Shown here: in pieces, positions 17,666 to 26,748 of the stretch | How the letters are laid out: each line of letters begins with the position of its first letter | How positions within the stretch are numbered: the first letter of the stretch is position 1 | Translations under genes and position numbers: made by a program | Assembly: GCA_017889675.1 (NCBI GenBank) | Contig: JAGGAA010000001.1 | Location: 1-42,518 of the forward strand | Length of the DNA stretch: 42,518 nt | Direction of reading: 5' to 3' | DNA from: Bacillota bacterium | Lineage (GTDB): Bacteria > Bacillota > Negativicutes > Sporomusales > Sporomusaceae | Notes under the pieces: model-generated | Seen by the model: the letters and a program-made list of their open reading frames with translations, nothing else | The model's database searches: none | Told to the model about the DNA's origin: nothing

Positions 17666-19633
17666 CTATATCTTAAAACGAGCTATCATCTGATTTAAAG
17701 CATTTGCCTGCTCTAATATACTCTGAGCTTCATGAGCAATTGATTGAACCGCTGCCGTCTGTTCTTCTGTTGCAGCAGCAACTTGTTCAGTTGACGCTGC
17801 ACTGCTTTCAGAAACACCTGCGACTTTACTGATTGAACGAGATACTTCTTCAGCATTACCATTTGCTTGTTGAGTTTCTATTGCAATTTGTTGAATTCGC
17901 GAAATAAAATCATTGATAGATTGATTAATTTCTTCAAAAGATGATTTACTGACATCGGCAGATACTGCTAATTCATCAACTTTAACTTTGCTAACTGAAA
18001 TTTCTTTAACAGCTTCTTCGGTTTTTTCTTGAATCTCCTGAATTAATTTGGCAATCTCTTGACTAGATGATCCTGCTTGTTCCGATAGTTTACGTACTTC
18101 GTCGGCAACTACAGCAAAACCACGACCATTTTCACCAGCACGGGCAGCTTCAATAGCCGCATTCAAAGCTAATAAATTAGTTTGACCCGCGATCCCTGTA
18201 ATTACCTCAACAATTTGACCGATTTGTTTCGATTTATCAAACAGCTCTTCAATAGCAGAATTAACGCTATCAGTTGCTCGATGATTATCCTCCATTATCC
18301 CTGCTTGTCTAATAACTGCTTCTCTACCCAAATCTACCGCCTCACGGACCTTGTCAGCAGCCCCGTTTGCGCTTGTTACATTTTGGGTGATAATATTTAT
18401 TGATTTAGTCATACCACGAACCATGCTGGCACTATTTTGAATAATATCAGCTTGTTCAGTAGAATCTTGTGCCATTTCAGTAATAGTCGTAGCAATCTGC
18501 TCAGATACTTGTCCAGCTTCTTCCGAAGTATGTCGCATATCCGTCGCTGCACTAACCAAATATGCCGTTAAATTTTTAACCTCTTGTATCAAATTATGAA
18601 GATTATTTCCCATTTGATTAAACGATTGTGATAATACGGCAATCTCGTCATTCCCCTTTACAGATGTTTTAACTGTTAAATCGCCATCCGCCATTTTTCT
18701 GGCATTATCAGTTAAATCCAAAATGGGAGCAACCATTTTTCGCGCTAACAAAACCGTACAACAAGCCATAATTACTAAAACAAATAAATCAACACCTATA
18801 TATGTATTTCGTAATCCTATAAGCGGGGAATATACATCATCTTGCAATACTGTAAAAGCTAAAATCCAACCAGTGCTTGGTATTTTTCTAAATACTGTTA
18901 TCTTTTTTTCATCATTAAGAGTATATTGTACCTTTCCCGCCCCACCATTTAACATTTGCTGAGCAATATCCTTTAATTGCGGGTTTTCCGCAAGATTAGT
19001 GGAAAGTAGTTTTTCATCAGGATGGGCTAATACCACTCCGTGAGCATCCATGATAAACGCATACCCTTTTCCATCTAGTGTGTCTTTCTTGATCATATCT
19101 GATAATGTTTCCAGAAGAATATCTTCAGCAATAACACCTATTATATTCCCTTGTTCATCCTTTATTGGTAAAGAAGGTGATACACAATATTTTTTTGTAG
19201 TTGTGTCAATATAGGGATCGCTAAAGCCAACCCCATTTCTTTGAACAGCAGCTGTATACCACCCTCTTTTCCGAGGGTCATAGTTGGGAGGCATCGGCGA
19301 ACCTTCACCATGAATAAATCGCCCATCAGCAGAAAAGCCAAAATAAATATCTGAAATGCTTGAATCCTTTTTATCTAATTTAAAATAATAGTCGGGAACT
19401 TCCTTATTGCTTTTGCTATTTATAATAAAAGCAATATCTTCAATAGTCTTAGTTTTGTTAAGCAGCCAGGCATCTAATTGCTGTACTCGTTGATCAGCAA
19501 TGGCTCCCATTTTAAAATCAAGATCTTCCACTAGTTGTTTATTTGCATTCCAATACCCAATGCCAGAAATAGTCAGTAGTACAATACTTGTCAACAACAA
19601 AATATACATCGTCAATTTCACTTGTAATCTCAT
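17666..19633 (-). CDS. Methyl-accepting chemotaxis protein with dCache domain
   Basis: A 655-residue membrane chemoreceptor: membrane helix (7-27), extracytoplasmic dCache sensor (about 35-270), second helix (278-298), HAMP (299-351), and a long coiled coil with the conserved hairpin tip [19 protein letters not shown]. The sensor has the residues known from amino-acid-binding dCache domains: Y118, R123, W125, Y126, then Y141, D143 and D171 ([16 protein letters not shown]). The ligand is therefore probably an amino acid. The ATG has GGAGGATAT directly upstream. It is a lone gene, as expected for an MCP acting with chemotaxis genes elsewhere. Confidence 0.94.
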   Translation of the reverse strand: MRLQVKLTMYILLLTSIVLLTISGIGYWNANKQLVEDLDFKMGAIADQRVQQLDAWLLNKTKTIEDIAFIINSKSNKEVPDYYFKLDKKDSSISDIYFGFSADGRFIHGEGSPMPPNYDPRKRGWYTAAVQRNGVGFSDPYIDTTTKKYCVSPSLPIKDEQGNIIGVIAEDILLETLSDMIKKDTLDGKGYAFIMDAHGVVLAHPDEKLLSTNLAENPQLKDIAQQMLNGGAGKVQYTLNDEKKITVFRKIPSTGWILAFTVLQDDVYSPLIGLRNTYIGVDLFVLVIMACCTVLLARKMVAPILDLTDNARKMADGDLTVKTSVKGNDEIAVLSQSFNQMGNNLHNLIQEVKNLTAYLVSAATDMRHTSEEAGQVSEQIATTITEMAQDSTEQADIIQNSASMVRGMTKSINIITQNVTSANGAADKVREAVDLGREAVIRQAGIMEDNHRATDSVNSAIEELFDKSKQIGQIVEVITGIAGQTNLLALNAAIEAARAGENGRGFAVVADEVRKLSEQAGSSSQEIAKLIQEIQEKTEEAVKEISVSKVKVDELAVSADVSKSSFEEINQSINDFISRIQQIAIETQQANGNAEEVSRSISKVAGVSESSAASTEQVAAATEEQTAAVQSIAHEAQSILEQANALNQMIARFKI

Positions 19634-20133
19634 ATATCCTCCAATAAATGATGTGATTTAGTCCAATTTTACCAGCATTCATTTTTTATAGTGGTTCTAT
19701 TAGCCACCCCACATCCTAATTCTGTTATTTCTACTCCAGAACTACCTCCATTATTTCATATTCCGCTTCAATATTGGTTATAGCTTAATTAACTTATTCT
19801 TAACATTTAAAATGACTTGACTAATACTACTGCCTTTCGTACTCAAAACGCGTTCAAAGCCCCTGGATTCCTTGCAACGATATAAAAAACCACTTTTGTG
19901 TTCTAATTGTTTATTCCTTCATGAGTCACATATAAACAATGCCATAATAATTTTAAAAAATAAAAAACGGTATGGAATTAACCATACCAACTAAAAAATT
20001 CATAATGTGCTTACATCCAATGCCAATCATTACACAACTATTACTATCCTTCGATTAACTGCAAAATCTCAATACATCGGCCAATTATTCTCAAAATCAA
20101 TTAGATCCTTATAGATAAGCAACGTCCTTTAAA
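19634..20133. other. Gene-free stretch upstream of the chemoreceptor
   Basis: Contains the minus-strand terminator at 19950-19988 but no gene that I can support. Confidence 0.5.
19950..19988 (-). terminator. Terminator for the small minus-strand genes
   Basis: GGTATGG and CCATACC form a 7-bp stem around a 6-base loop; on the minus strand it is followed by GTTTTTTATTTTTT. It lies about 145 bases after the stop of the gene at 20134. Confidence 0.65.
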
Positions 20134-20406
20134 TTACGCCAATTTATCCACTTGCTTACTAGGTTCATTTTTCTTAATTTTTTCTTTTAACTTTTTCTTT
20201 TGATCTTTTTTACATTTTACCGCACTAGTACTTTTCTCTTTTTTATAGTTTTTTATGGTTTTAATCGCAGTAAAATAATCTGCAACGACTTGTTTAGAAA
20301 TTTCACAAATATTGTCGCCACTTGATTTCGATACAGCAAGAACAGCTAATTCGTTTAAAGTAGAAACATCTTTAAACTTTTTCCCCACTTCAACACTCTC
20401 CTTCAT
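20134..20406 (-). CDS. Small basic protein, unknown
   Basis: A frame of 90 residues, with a Lys-rich C-terminal half (a run of KK pairs around KKDQKKKLKEKIKK). No membrane segment or known motif is seen. The ATG at 20406 has no ribosome binding site; a GTG at 20388 has AAGGAG nine bases upstream and may be the real start. It follows the small gene at 20438 on the same strand by about 30 bases, so they may form an operon. Confidence 0.5.
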   Translation of the reverse strand: MKESVEVGKKFKDVSTLNELAVLAVSKSSGDNICEISKQVVADYFTAIKTIKNYKKEKSTSAVKCKKDQKKKLKEKIKKNEPSKQVDKLA

Positions 20407-20437
20407 ATTTTTACTAATTAACCCAACATTAATGTTA

Positions 20438-20647
20438 TTAAGCTGAGACAGAGTGATAATTTAAAAATGAAATAAGTTGTTCGCAAGTACACTGATTAGT
20501 CAACACTTCGCTAGCAATTTTTTCAATAGCTTCAGATTTGACAGTCACATCTATAAGATGTCCGGCAAAGCAACTGCTAAAAATGAGCCGAGTTTTTTCA
20601 TCAATAGATTCCTGCAATACCAATTGCCAATATCCTTTTTTGTTCAT
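20438..20647 (-). CDS. Small protein, paralogue of 26749-26976
   Basis: A 69-residue protein of unknown function, with no membrane segment. It aligns over most of its length with the protein at 26749: YWQLVLQESIDEKTRLIFSS against HWELKLNHSLGNKTRLLFAS, then LIDVTVKS against LVDITLQS, and EQLISFLN against DELIDYLN. The ATG at 20647 has TAGGAGAAGATAT upstream and is preferred to the upstream start at 20701. Conservation of the pair supports both as real genes. Confidence 0.72.
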   Translation of the reverse strand: MNKKGYWQLVLQESIDEKTRLIFSSCFAGHLIDVTVKSEAIEKIASEVLTNQCTCEQLISFLNYHSVSA

Positions 20648-20701
20648 ATATCTTCTCCTAAAGTACATTTCTGAAAATATATTAACATATTTTAAAAACA
20701 T

Positions 20702-21242
20702 TTTTATATTTCCTTAATAAACTTAACAAAAGTTTAACATTTCCATTTACTTTTCTAAAACAGCCGGCAGTCTCTTGTACGTTTCCCTTACCGTCGAACT
20801 ATCGATGAAACCTGTTTCTTATGATTTATCGGGCTAACGCTAAAACTGCTCATACTTCTCGTCTGAACCTCAAGAAGATGCACCTTCCGGATTTTTCGGA
20901 CAAACTCTGGGCTAAGCGTAAACCTTTGAATAAAGACTTACAAACAAAACTGCCTCAGTCCCTGATTTCACAAGGGTCGAGGCTGTTTTTTATCCATTAC
21001 CAGTGGTACGGTTCTCCGCAGCTAATCTTGAACAAAGCCACCAACGGCCCTCATCATCAAACAAATTAACCTACTTAGACATTGTGTATCTACTTATGAG
21101 GCCAAGAATGCTTAAACAAGGCGTTCTTGGCCTTTTTAAACAAGAAAATAACCTAAAATTAACGTTACTTGCCTTGTTTCAACACTAAAGCATTAATACA
21201 ATGAAGGCGACACCAGTAAAATACTGACGATTGAGGTGTACT
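20702..21242. other. Gene-free stretch upstream of the glycosylation operon
   Basis: Two plus-strand frames of 60-80 codons are open here but lack ribosome binding sites and recognisable content. The stretch holds a strong terminator (21099-21136) and presumably the promoter of the operon beginning at 21243. Confidence 0.45.
21099..21136 (+). terminator. Rho-independent terminator upstream of 21243
   Basis: AGGCCAAGAA and TTCTTGGCCT form a perfect 10-bp stem around a 15-base loop, followed by TTTT. No coding gene ends just before it, so it may close an untranslated transcript or attenuate the following operon. Confidence 0.7.
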
Positions 21243-21911
21243 ATGGAAAATACAGATGCTTTGCTATTTTGCTTTATCAATCACACGCACTTGCGCAGTA
21301 AAGGTTTGGATTGGTTCATGTTCTCTCTCACTCAGTTCGGTCAAGGTTGGTTGGTCCTTATATTGCTGACAGGAGTTTACTTTGGCAACAATTTTGAAGG
21401 CTCCTGGTATGCAGAATCTTTTGTTACCGTCTTGGCCGCAGGAGTAATCTGTCAAATTATAAAAAAATACCTACCCCGTTCAAGACCGGTATCTGTCCTC
21501 CCCCATGTAAATGTCCTAGGTAAAAGACTTGCTTCAGGCTCTTTTCCGTCCGGGCATACCGCTACAGCATTTTCTTTAGCTATAGTATTCAGCTCTCATT
21601 GGGAGATTATGACTCCCGTATTACTATTTACGGCTAGCCTCATAGGAGTGACGAGGATATATGTTGGGGCACATTTCCCGTTGGATGTCTGTTGCGGAGC
21701 AATTATCGGGCTGACCACTTCCAGCCTGGTATTAACTTTCTTACATATTGCCCCCGCCTACAACATCCAGTATCCGTTTACCCTGGTATTTGGCACAATT
21801 CTACTGCTTGCCTTATCTTTACCGTTTTTGGGCGGTTACACATTTGCGAAAATGGCGCAACGCCTTAGAGAGAAAATAGTCCGGGTACAAGTAGTCTTAC
21901 AGGGGAGATGA
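21243..21911 (+). CDS. PAP2-family membrane phosphatase
   Basis: A 222-residue membrane phosphatase of the type-2 phosphatidic acid phosphatase family, probably acting on a lipid (pyro)phosphate such as undecaprenyl pyrophosphate. All three active-site motifs are present: KKYLPRSRP (KX6RP), FPSGH, and TRIYVGAHFPLD (SRX5HX3D type). About five or six hydrophobic segments are visible. The ATG at 21243 has GAGGTGTACT upstream. It is the first gene of a tight five-gene operon; the next gene starts 5 bases later. Its likely job is recycling or trimming the lipid carrier used by the glycosyltransferases downstream. Confidence 0.92.
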   Translation: MENTDALLFCFINHTHLRSKGLDWFMFSLTQFGQGWLVLILLTGVYFGNNFEGSWYAESFVTVLAAGVICQIIKKYLPRSRPVSVLPHVNVLGKRLASGSFPSGHTATAFSLAIVFSSHWEIMTPVLLFTASLIGVTRIYVGAHFPLDVCCGAIIGLTTSSLVLTFLHIAPAYNIQYPFTLVFGTILLLALSLPFLGGYTFAKMAQRLREKIVRVQVVLQGR

Positions 21912-21915
21912 TTCA

Positions 21916-22359
21916 TTGCTAAAAATGTTGATCAAATTTGCTTTAGTGGGACTGTCCGGAGTGGGATTGAACATGGCAGTATATGCCTACCTTCTTTCTT
22001 TAAATGCCGACTATTTAACTGCAGCTATTTGCTCCTTTAGCGTTGCAGTCACTAATAACTTTGTTTGGAATATGTTATGGACTTTTAGAGGACGCGCCAA
22101 AGAGAAAAACGTCCTCAAAAAATACGTTAACTTTTTTGCTATTAGCTTTATAAACCTTGTGATTAATCTTTTCGTCTTACACGCATTAGTTAAATATAGT
22201 CAAGTCGATGAAAAGCTATCCCAACTCCTATCTATTGCCGTAGTCTGCGGCTTAAACTTCCTATTGAATTATCGTATTACATTTGGTGAAAAGAGCACTA
22301 AGCAACAAAAGGAGGCTCCTTTATCTTATGAAGCTAATTGTTATACCCACTTACAATGA
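21916..22359 (+). CDS. GtrA-family membrane protein
   Basis: A 147-residue protein with four membrane helices of the GtrA family, thought to help move polyprenol-phosphate-linked sugars across the inner membrane. Seen: LIKFALVGLSGVGLNM at the start, NNFVWNMLWTF in the middle, and a NYRITF ending (family pattern N..W.F). It starts at TTG 21916 with GGGGAGATG 8 bases upstream. It overlaps the next gene by 32 bases. With that gene, it forms the usual pair of sugar-phosphate synthase and flippase. Confidence 0.9.
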   Translation: MLKMLIKFALVGLSGVGLNMAVYAYLLSLNADYLTAAICSFSVAVTNNFVWNMLWTFRGRAKEKNVLKKYVNFFAISFINLVINLFVLHALVKYSQVDEKLSQLLSIAVVCGLNFLLNYRITFGEKSTKQQKEAPLSYEANCYTHLQ

Positions 22360-23092
22360 GCGCAATAACTTAGCCCAACTTCTGCACTTGATTTACCAGC
22401 AGGACAAGACTTTTCACGTTCTTATCATTGATGACAATTCACCTGACGGTACAGGTGAATTAGTTCATGAACTCATACAAAAAGAATACCCTGATAACCT
22501 GTTTTTGCTAACGCGGCCCGGAAAGCTCGGCCTGGGAACAGCTTATATTGCCGGATTCCAATGGGCATTAGAGAGAGATTATCAATACATTTTTGAAATG
22601 GATGCTGATTTTTCCCACAATCCAAAATATTTGCCCCATTTTCTTGCCGTTGCTGAAAATTATGACTTGATACTCGGCAGCCGCTATGTTCCCGGTGGCG
22701 GAGTCACCAAATGGAGTATGCTTCGCCGGCTTATCAGCTACTGTGGAAGTTTATATTCCCGTGTCGTCTTGGGTATTCCTTATAAAGATCTAACCGGCGG
22801 CTATAAATGTTTTCGGAGGAGAGTATTGGAAACTATCCTATTGGATGACATTCGTTCAAATGGCTATTGTTTTCAAATTGAGTTAACGTATCGCGCTTTT
22901 CTCAAGTCCTTTACCATTCAGGAAATACCGATTGTTTTTGAAGAGCGGGCGGCAGGATACTCAAAAATGTCTTGGAAAATTTTCTTCGAGGCGTTTTGGA
23001 TGGTCTTAAAACTACGAGCAGCAAAAAGCCGTCTAAAATCATTAGAATTCAAGCAGATACTTCCTAAAAAGGAAACGTTAACTCACCCGTAA
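22328..23092 (+). CDS. Polyprenol-phosphate mannosyltransferase-like GT2
   Basis: A 254-residue family-2 glycosyltransferase of the dolichol-phosphate mannose synthase type, which would load a sugar from a nucleotide donor onto a polyprenyl phosphate at the cytoplasmic face. Motifs: VIPTYNERNNL, DDNSPDGT, the metal-binding DADFSHNP, GSRYVPGGG and the acceptor loop around TGGYKCFRR. It has no C-terminal membrane domain, so it depends on the GtrA protein encoded upstream. The ATG at 22328 lies inside the end of gtrA. Its ribosome binding site is part of AAAGGAGGCTCCTTT, which can pair with itself, suggesting translational coupling. Confidence 0.93.
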   Translation: MKLIVIPTYNERNNLAQLLHLIYQQDKTFHVLIIDDNSPDGTGELVHELIQKEYPDNLFLLTRPGKLGLGTAYIAGFQWALERDYQYIFEMDADFSHNPKYLPHFLAVAENYDLILGSRYVPGGGVTKWSMLRRLISYCGSLYSRVVLGIPYKDLTGGYKCFRRRVLETILLDDIRSNGYCFQIELTYRAFLKSFTIQEIPIVFEERAAGYSKMSWKIFFEAFWMVLKLRAAKSRLKSLEFKQILPKKETLTHP

Positions 23093-23123
23093 CCAGCATG
23101 ACTCAAGAAGGAGCCAATCTCAA

Positions 23124-24644
23124 ATGCATGCAAAATCTCCCTCATTCATAATTTTATTAATTATCATTGCCAGCACTTTACTTCGAATTACTTTAGCCGA
23201 ATCTATAGGGCTCGGAGTGGACGAGTCTTATGTAGTCGCAATTGCCCGTAATCTCAGCCTGAGTTATTTCGATCACCCCCCGCTGCATTTTTGGATAATT
23301 TGGTTGACGGCTCACCTTACCGGCAGTGAAAACGCATTAGTACTTAGGCTTCCGTTCATTATTTTGTTTACCGGTACTACTTGGATGATGTACCGACTCG
23401 GAAGTAAGCTTTTTGGCGAATGGGCCGGAGTTTATTCTGCTTTGCTGTTGAACGTATCCGCTGTCTTTAGTCTTAGTACCGGCAGCTGGCTCTTGCCAGA
23501 CGGACCGTTAATGTTCCTGATGCTGGCAGCTGTTTTAGTGCTAACGGAAATATTTTTTGAATCTGAATCCACTTGGCGCCATTGGTTCGCAGTTGCTTTG
23601 CTAGTTGGGTTTGGTATGCTGGCAAAATATCATGCAATCTTCCTGGCCTTAGGCAGTTTGCTTTTTCTCCTAACTTCTAAAGCCCACCGCCGCCTGCTCT
23701 ATACTGCAAAACCATATTTTGCTGCCGGGACTGCCGCGATTGTATTTCTGCCGGTAATACTCTGGAATAAGGAACATCACTGGATATCCTTTTTATTTCA
23801 TAGTGCCAGAGGAACTGCAAAAGGATTCTTTCCATTGAAAATGTTAGCAAACATTGCCGGACAAGCGCTATGGATTCTGCCTTGGATTTGGCTACCTTTG
23901 ATCTCGATTTTACTTAAAAGAAGTTTCGACGGTCCAGGCAATCCCACATCCCTGCAAAACAGACGCTGGTTTCTATGCTGTTTGGCCGTTGGACCAATTG
24001 CTCTTTTTACAGCGGCAACATTGTGGGGGGCACAGGGACTATTTCATTGGCAGGCACCCGGATATCTTGTAGCAATTCCTTTACTTGGCCAGGCTGTAGC
24101 CGGCTGGACACAACAAGGCAGTAGAATAACCCAGATTTGGCTTACAGGTACGGTTTCTATATTTCTGGTATTAGCCACCGTGCTCGGCATTCATACATCA
24201 ACCGGTTGGCTGCGGCAGATTCAGCCCCAATGGTTTGTTTCCGGCGATCCGACCACGGAAGCACTAAACTGGTCTAATCTTCCACCGTATCTGAAAGAGC
24301 ATGGACTATTTGATTCCTCGGCAAAATTTGTAGTTGCCGCCCACTGGATCGACGCAGGGAAAATAGATTATGTATTAGAGGGTAAATTTCCGGTTTTGTG
24401 TTTAAACAACGAACCTCATCACTTCGCCTTTCTTCATAAACCGAATGATTTTAAGGGTAAGGACGCCCTTATTATTGGCCGAAAAGACGTTATTGAAAAA
24501 GCACTTTCCCTATATCAACCTAGGTTTGCATCCATAAAGTTCATAGGAACGCTGCCTATCACCCGTGCTGGAGTACCCGAGTTTGATCTCGCCGTATATT
24601 ACGCCCATGATTTCAGCGGAACATTTCCAATGCCCTATGAATAA
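23124..24644 (+). CDS. GT39/ArnT-like membrane glycosyltransferase
   Basis: A 506-residue polytopic glycosyltransferase of the GT-C fold (PMT/ArnT, GT39) that would transfer a sugar from a polyprenyl phosphate to an extracytoplasmic acceptor. The N-terminal region has the catalytic VDESYV in the first external loop and YFDHPPLHFWI just after, both characteristic. About ten hydrophobic segments run to residue 350, followed by a soluble C-terminal domain (about 380-506). The ATG has AAGGAG 13 bases upstream. In a diderm host the acceptor could be lipid A, another lipopolysaccharide part, a protein or a cell-wall polymer; the sequence does not say which. Confidence 0.9.
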   Translation: MHAKSPSFIILLIIIASTLLRITLAESIGLGVDESYVVAIARNLSLSYFDHPPLHFWIIWLTAHLTGSENALVLRLPFIILFTGTTWMMYRLGSKLFGEWAGVYSALLLNVSAVFSLSTGSWLLPDGPLMFLMLAAVLVLTEIFFESESTWRHWFAVALLVGFGMLAKYHAIFLALGSLLFLLTSKAHRRLLYTAKPYFAAGTAAIVFLPVILWNKEHHWISFLFHSARGTAKGFFPLKMLANIAGQALWILPWIWLPLISILLKRSFDGPGNPTSLQNRRWFLCCLAVGPIALFTAATLWGAQGLFHWQAPGYLVAIPLLGQAVAGWTQQGSRITQIWLTGTVSIFLVLATVLGIHTSTGWLRQIQPQWFVSGDPTTEALNWSNLPPYLKEHGLFDSSAKFVVAAHWIDAGKIDYVLEGKFPVLCLNNEPHHFAFLHKPNDFKGKDALIIGRKDVIEKALSLYQPRFASIKFIGTLPITRAGVPEFDLAVYYAHDFSGTFPMPYE

Positions 24645-24667
24645 TCACGTAAAAGGGGGATATGACA

Positions 24668-25294
24668 ATGATGAACGTTTTGTTAGCGAATCTTAGTCAG
24701 AAAGACGTCCTTAAGGCTACTTTGCTTGCGTTCTTTGTAGGCGGAACCACAAGTATTTTTGTTCTCACCCTGCAACCAACCGACAGCTATACAGTTTGGT
24801 CTATTGGAAACTTCTTGGGCAATACCGGAAATGATCTTTTTTTGCTCCTTTCCAATTTGCTTATTTTAGGCTGGGCTTGGCGCAGGCGGCTGACAAGCGT
24901 CATTAAACTCACCTTATCTCTTGACCTATCAGTTTGGATTTTGGTACAAGGCCTTAAGCTGATTCATTTGGGACACTGGTATCTACGTCCTAACGGCGGA
25001 GCCGGCGGCTTTCCAAGCGGGCACGCTGCCCATGCTTTCGGTATGGCATTTTTACTTTCTCTGTACTTTCCGCGTTTTTCCTGGTTGTGGTACTCCTGCG
25101 CCGCTGCCATATCCTGGTCAAGACTGGAAACAGAGTGGCACTCAGGATTGCAAATTACTGCCGGGATTATACTGGGTACATTCCTGGTCTGGGGACTTGT
25201 AGTTCGCTGGCTGACTCATCCTGATTATGAAGTTATTCAATCAGAACCATTACATTCGCCACTTGCCATTTCACAATCTTATGCTGCAGAATAG
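24668..25294 (+). CDS. Second PAP2-family membrane phosphatase
   Basis: A protein of about 208 residues and the second PAP2-family gene of the operon. Motifs: GLKLIHLGHWYLRP (KX6RP-like), FPSGHAAHAF, and SWSRLETEWHSG (SRX5H) with the final Asp of the family replaced or shifted (HSGLQITAG). Several membrane segments are seen. Of three ATGs (24662, 24668, 24671), 24668 is best spaced from AAAAGGGGG. It differs clearly from the first PAP2, so the two may act on different lipids, or one may be a phosphotransferase like LpxT. Confidence 0.82.
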   Translation: MMNVLLANLSQKDVLKATLLAFFVGGTTSIFVLTLQPTDSYTVWSIGNFLGNTGNDLFLLLSNLLILGWAWRRRLTSVIKLTLSLDLSVWILVQGLKLIHLGHWYLRPNGGAGGFPSGHAAHAFGMAFLLSLYFPRFSWLWYSCAAAISWSRLETEWHSGLQITAGIILGTFLVWGLVVRWLTHPDYEVIQSEPLHSPLAISQSYAAE

Positions 25295-25445
25295 CCATTA
25301 AATCCCTTACATTTTTCGTAGAAACTTTTCGATATTTGCCGATTATCTCTGGCTTGAGGACAGCCTCGTCTGCCAGTTTTTTCTTGGCGTACACAAAAAC
25401 CTTGATGCATTTTTTTTATTACACCAAGGTTCGTTACATAAAATA

Positions 25446-25470
25446 ATGCTGCTGCAAAATTAAGCAGCAT
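25446..25470 (-). terminator. Terminator for the YtaF-like gene
   Basis: ATGCTGCT and AGCAGCAT form an 8-bp stem with a 9-base loop; the minus strand continues TATTTTATG. It lies 25 bases after the stop at 25495. A second, weaker inverted repeat (AACCTTG with CAAGGTT, 25398-25431) probably serves the plus-strand operon. Confidence 0.6.
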
Positions 25471-25494
25471 GTATAAGCATGCTAAAATGCAAGG

Positions 25495-26130
25495 CTAACA
25501 CCATAGCTGATGAACACCGACTAATATCAATAGCAAGCCAGAAATTGCTGTAGTGTAGTATCCTAATTTCTTAGCGGCATATTTTTCACCAAAATACACC
25601 CCCAATAGTATAGTGATAAAACTAACTACCCCAACTAAAGCTGATTCCCACAAAGAAGATATACCAATTGCCCCCGCATCGAATCCGCCTGCCAGTGCAT
25701 TTACCGATAATGCTACCCCAAGCAATATCGCTTCCCACGGGCCAATATCTCTTGAGCTATCAATATCGGCCCGTTCCGGGTAACGCAATATTTCCGTAGG
25801 CCCAACATATATTTTTATACTAAATAACTGTAAATTCATTACTGGTTGCTTAGCTTTTACTGCTAAAACTATTGGCTGCATAAGTATCCATACTCCTACA
25901 CCACATAATAGGACAGCTCCTATAATAGCAGCTATTTGGTGGCTTAAATAAACACAGATTAATTCACCCGCTTTGGCTGATAACCATGTCGCTATAAAAG
26001 ATATTACGGCGATTGTCAGATTGGCCATAAAAGATACCCGAATCCTTTGAATACCGTAAGCTATGCCTACCCCAAGATTATCCAAGTTAGCGGCTGAAGC
26101 AATAACAACACTAAGCAATACATAGCCCAA
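25495..26130 (-). CDS. ytaF: YtaF/MntP-like membrane transporter
   Basis: A 211-residue six-helix membrane protein of the MntP/LysE-like superfamily, closest in pattern to the sporulation protein YtaF. Residues 10-32 (ASAANLDNLGVGIAYGIQRIR) correspond to the SLDAFAVG..YG motif, and the second half repeats the theme as ALSVNALAGGFDAG, with a hydrophilic loop between. MntP exports manganese; YtaF's substrate is not known. It starts at TTG 26130 with AGGAGG 8 bases upstream. It is downstream of the small DUF5132-like gene at 26197 on the same strand and faces the large P-type ATPase region, so cation handling is a plausible shared theme. Confidence 0.8.
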   Translation of the reverse strand: MGYVLLSVVIASAANLDNLGVGIAYGIQRIRVSFMANLTIAVISFIATWLSAKAGELICVYLSHQIAAIIGAVLLCGVGVWILMQPIVLAVKAKQPVMNLQLFSIKIYVGPTEILRYPERADIDSSRDIGPWEAILLGVALSVNALAGGFDAGAIGISSLWESALVGVVSFITILLGVYFGEKYAAKKLGYYTTAISGLLLILVGVHQLWC

Positions 26131-26196
26131 GCTCTATACCTCCTACGAATTGTGCGGCCTTAGTCCATAAAAATACTGTACTCAGAACGTTTATAC

Positions 26197-26454
26197 CTAA
26201 TTTTCAGGCTGAATCTCAGATCCCATATGCTGACTTTCTGCTTGGACAACTTCATCCTGTCTTAGAGTCTCTCTCGCTTCGCGCCCAATGCTTTTGATAG
26301 ATTCAACACCCGAAAGGACTCCCGCTATTCCTGTCACCGCCACAGACCTTAACCCCTTCCTCACACCCGGAATAGCCAATGCCAGAGTAATACCTCCTAC
26401 AACTAGTCCCAAAGGAGCTACTCCTTGCAATATTCGCGAACCATAGCGTAACAT
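26197..26454 (-). CDS. Small DUF5132-like membrane-anchored protein
   Basis: An 85-residue protein with one glycine-rich hydrophobic segment (about 10-30, GVAPLGLVVGGITLALAIPG) followed by an amphipathic helix and an acidic tail. The motif ALAIPGVRKGLRSVAV then GVLSGVESI matches ALTTPPFRRKLRGVAV in the 33371 protein and LLPGVREQIRPLAV in the 34245 protein, making a family of three in this window. The pattern recalls DUF5132-type proteins, of unknown function. Just upstream is the inverted repeat at 26483-26538. The ATG has AGGAGG about 6 bases upstream. Confidence 0.7.
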   Translation of the reverse strand: MLRYGSRILQGVAPLGLVVGGITLALAIPGVRKGLRSVAVTGIAGVLSGVESIKSIGREARETLRQDEVVQAESQHMGSEIQPEN

Positions 26455-26482
26455 AAAACTCCTCCTTCGAAAAAAGATTTTA

Positions 26483-26538
26483 AATTATTATTATCACTAT
26501 TAACCTTCTCTATACTGGTTATTAATGATAATAATTTT
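26483..26538. promoter_or_regulatory. Long imperfect inverted repeat with Fur-like half-sites
   Basis: Arms of about 22 bases (26483-26505 and 26517-26538) around an 11-base centre, matching at roughly 18 positions. Both contain TGATAATAAT in opposite orientation, resembling half of a Fur-family box (TGATAATNATTATCA). It lies between the divergent genes at 26454 and 26749. It may be an operator for a metal-responsive regulator or, on RNA, a 5' hairpin of the minus-strand transcript. Confidence 0.5.
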
Positions 26539-26748
26539 CTTAAACACCAGAGAAGCAAAAAATAATTATTCAAACTATCAATTTTTGATTATTTTTCTCC
26601 AAATCATAATAAATTCCCCAAAACGGTTAAATTAATCCAAACGAGCCGTTTGCATCCCTTACTGAACTTCAGTATTATTTTAGTAAGAAATATAATTTAT
26701 TTATAAGGAACGCATCAAATCTTAGAAAAGAAGAGAGGAATAGCTTCC

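Noticed and set aside
20821-21188. Two overlapping plus-strand frames
   Set aside because: No ribosome binding sites, no recognisable motifs, and the second runs through a terminator hairpin.
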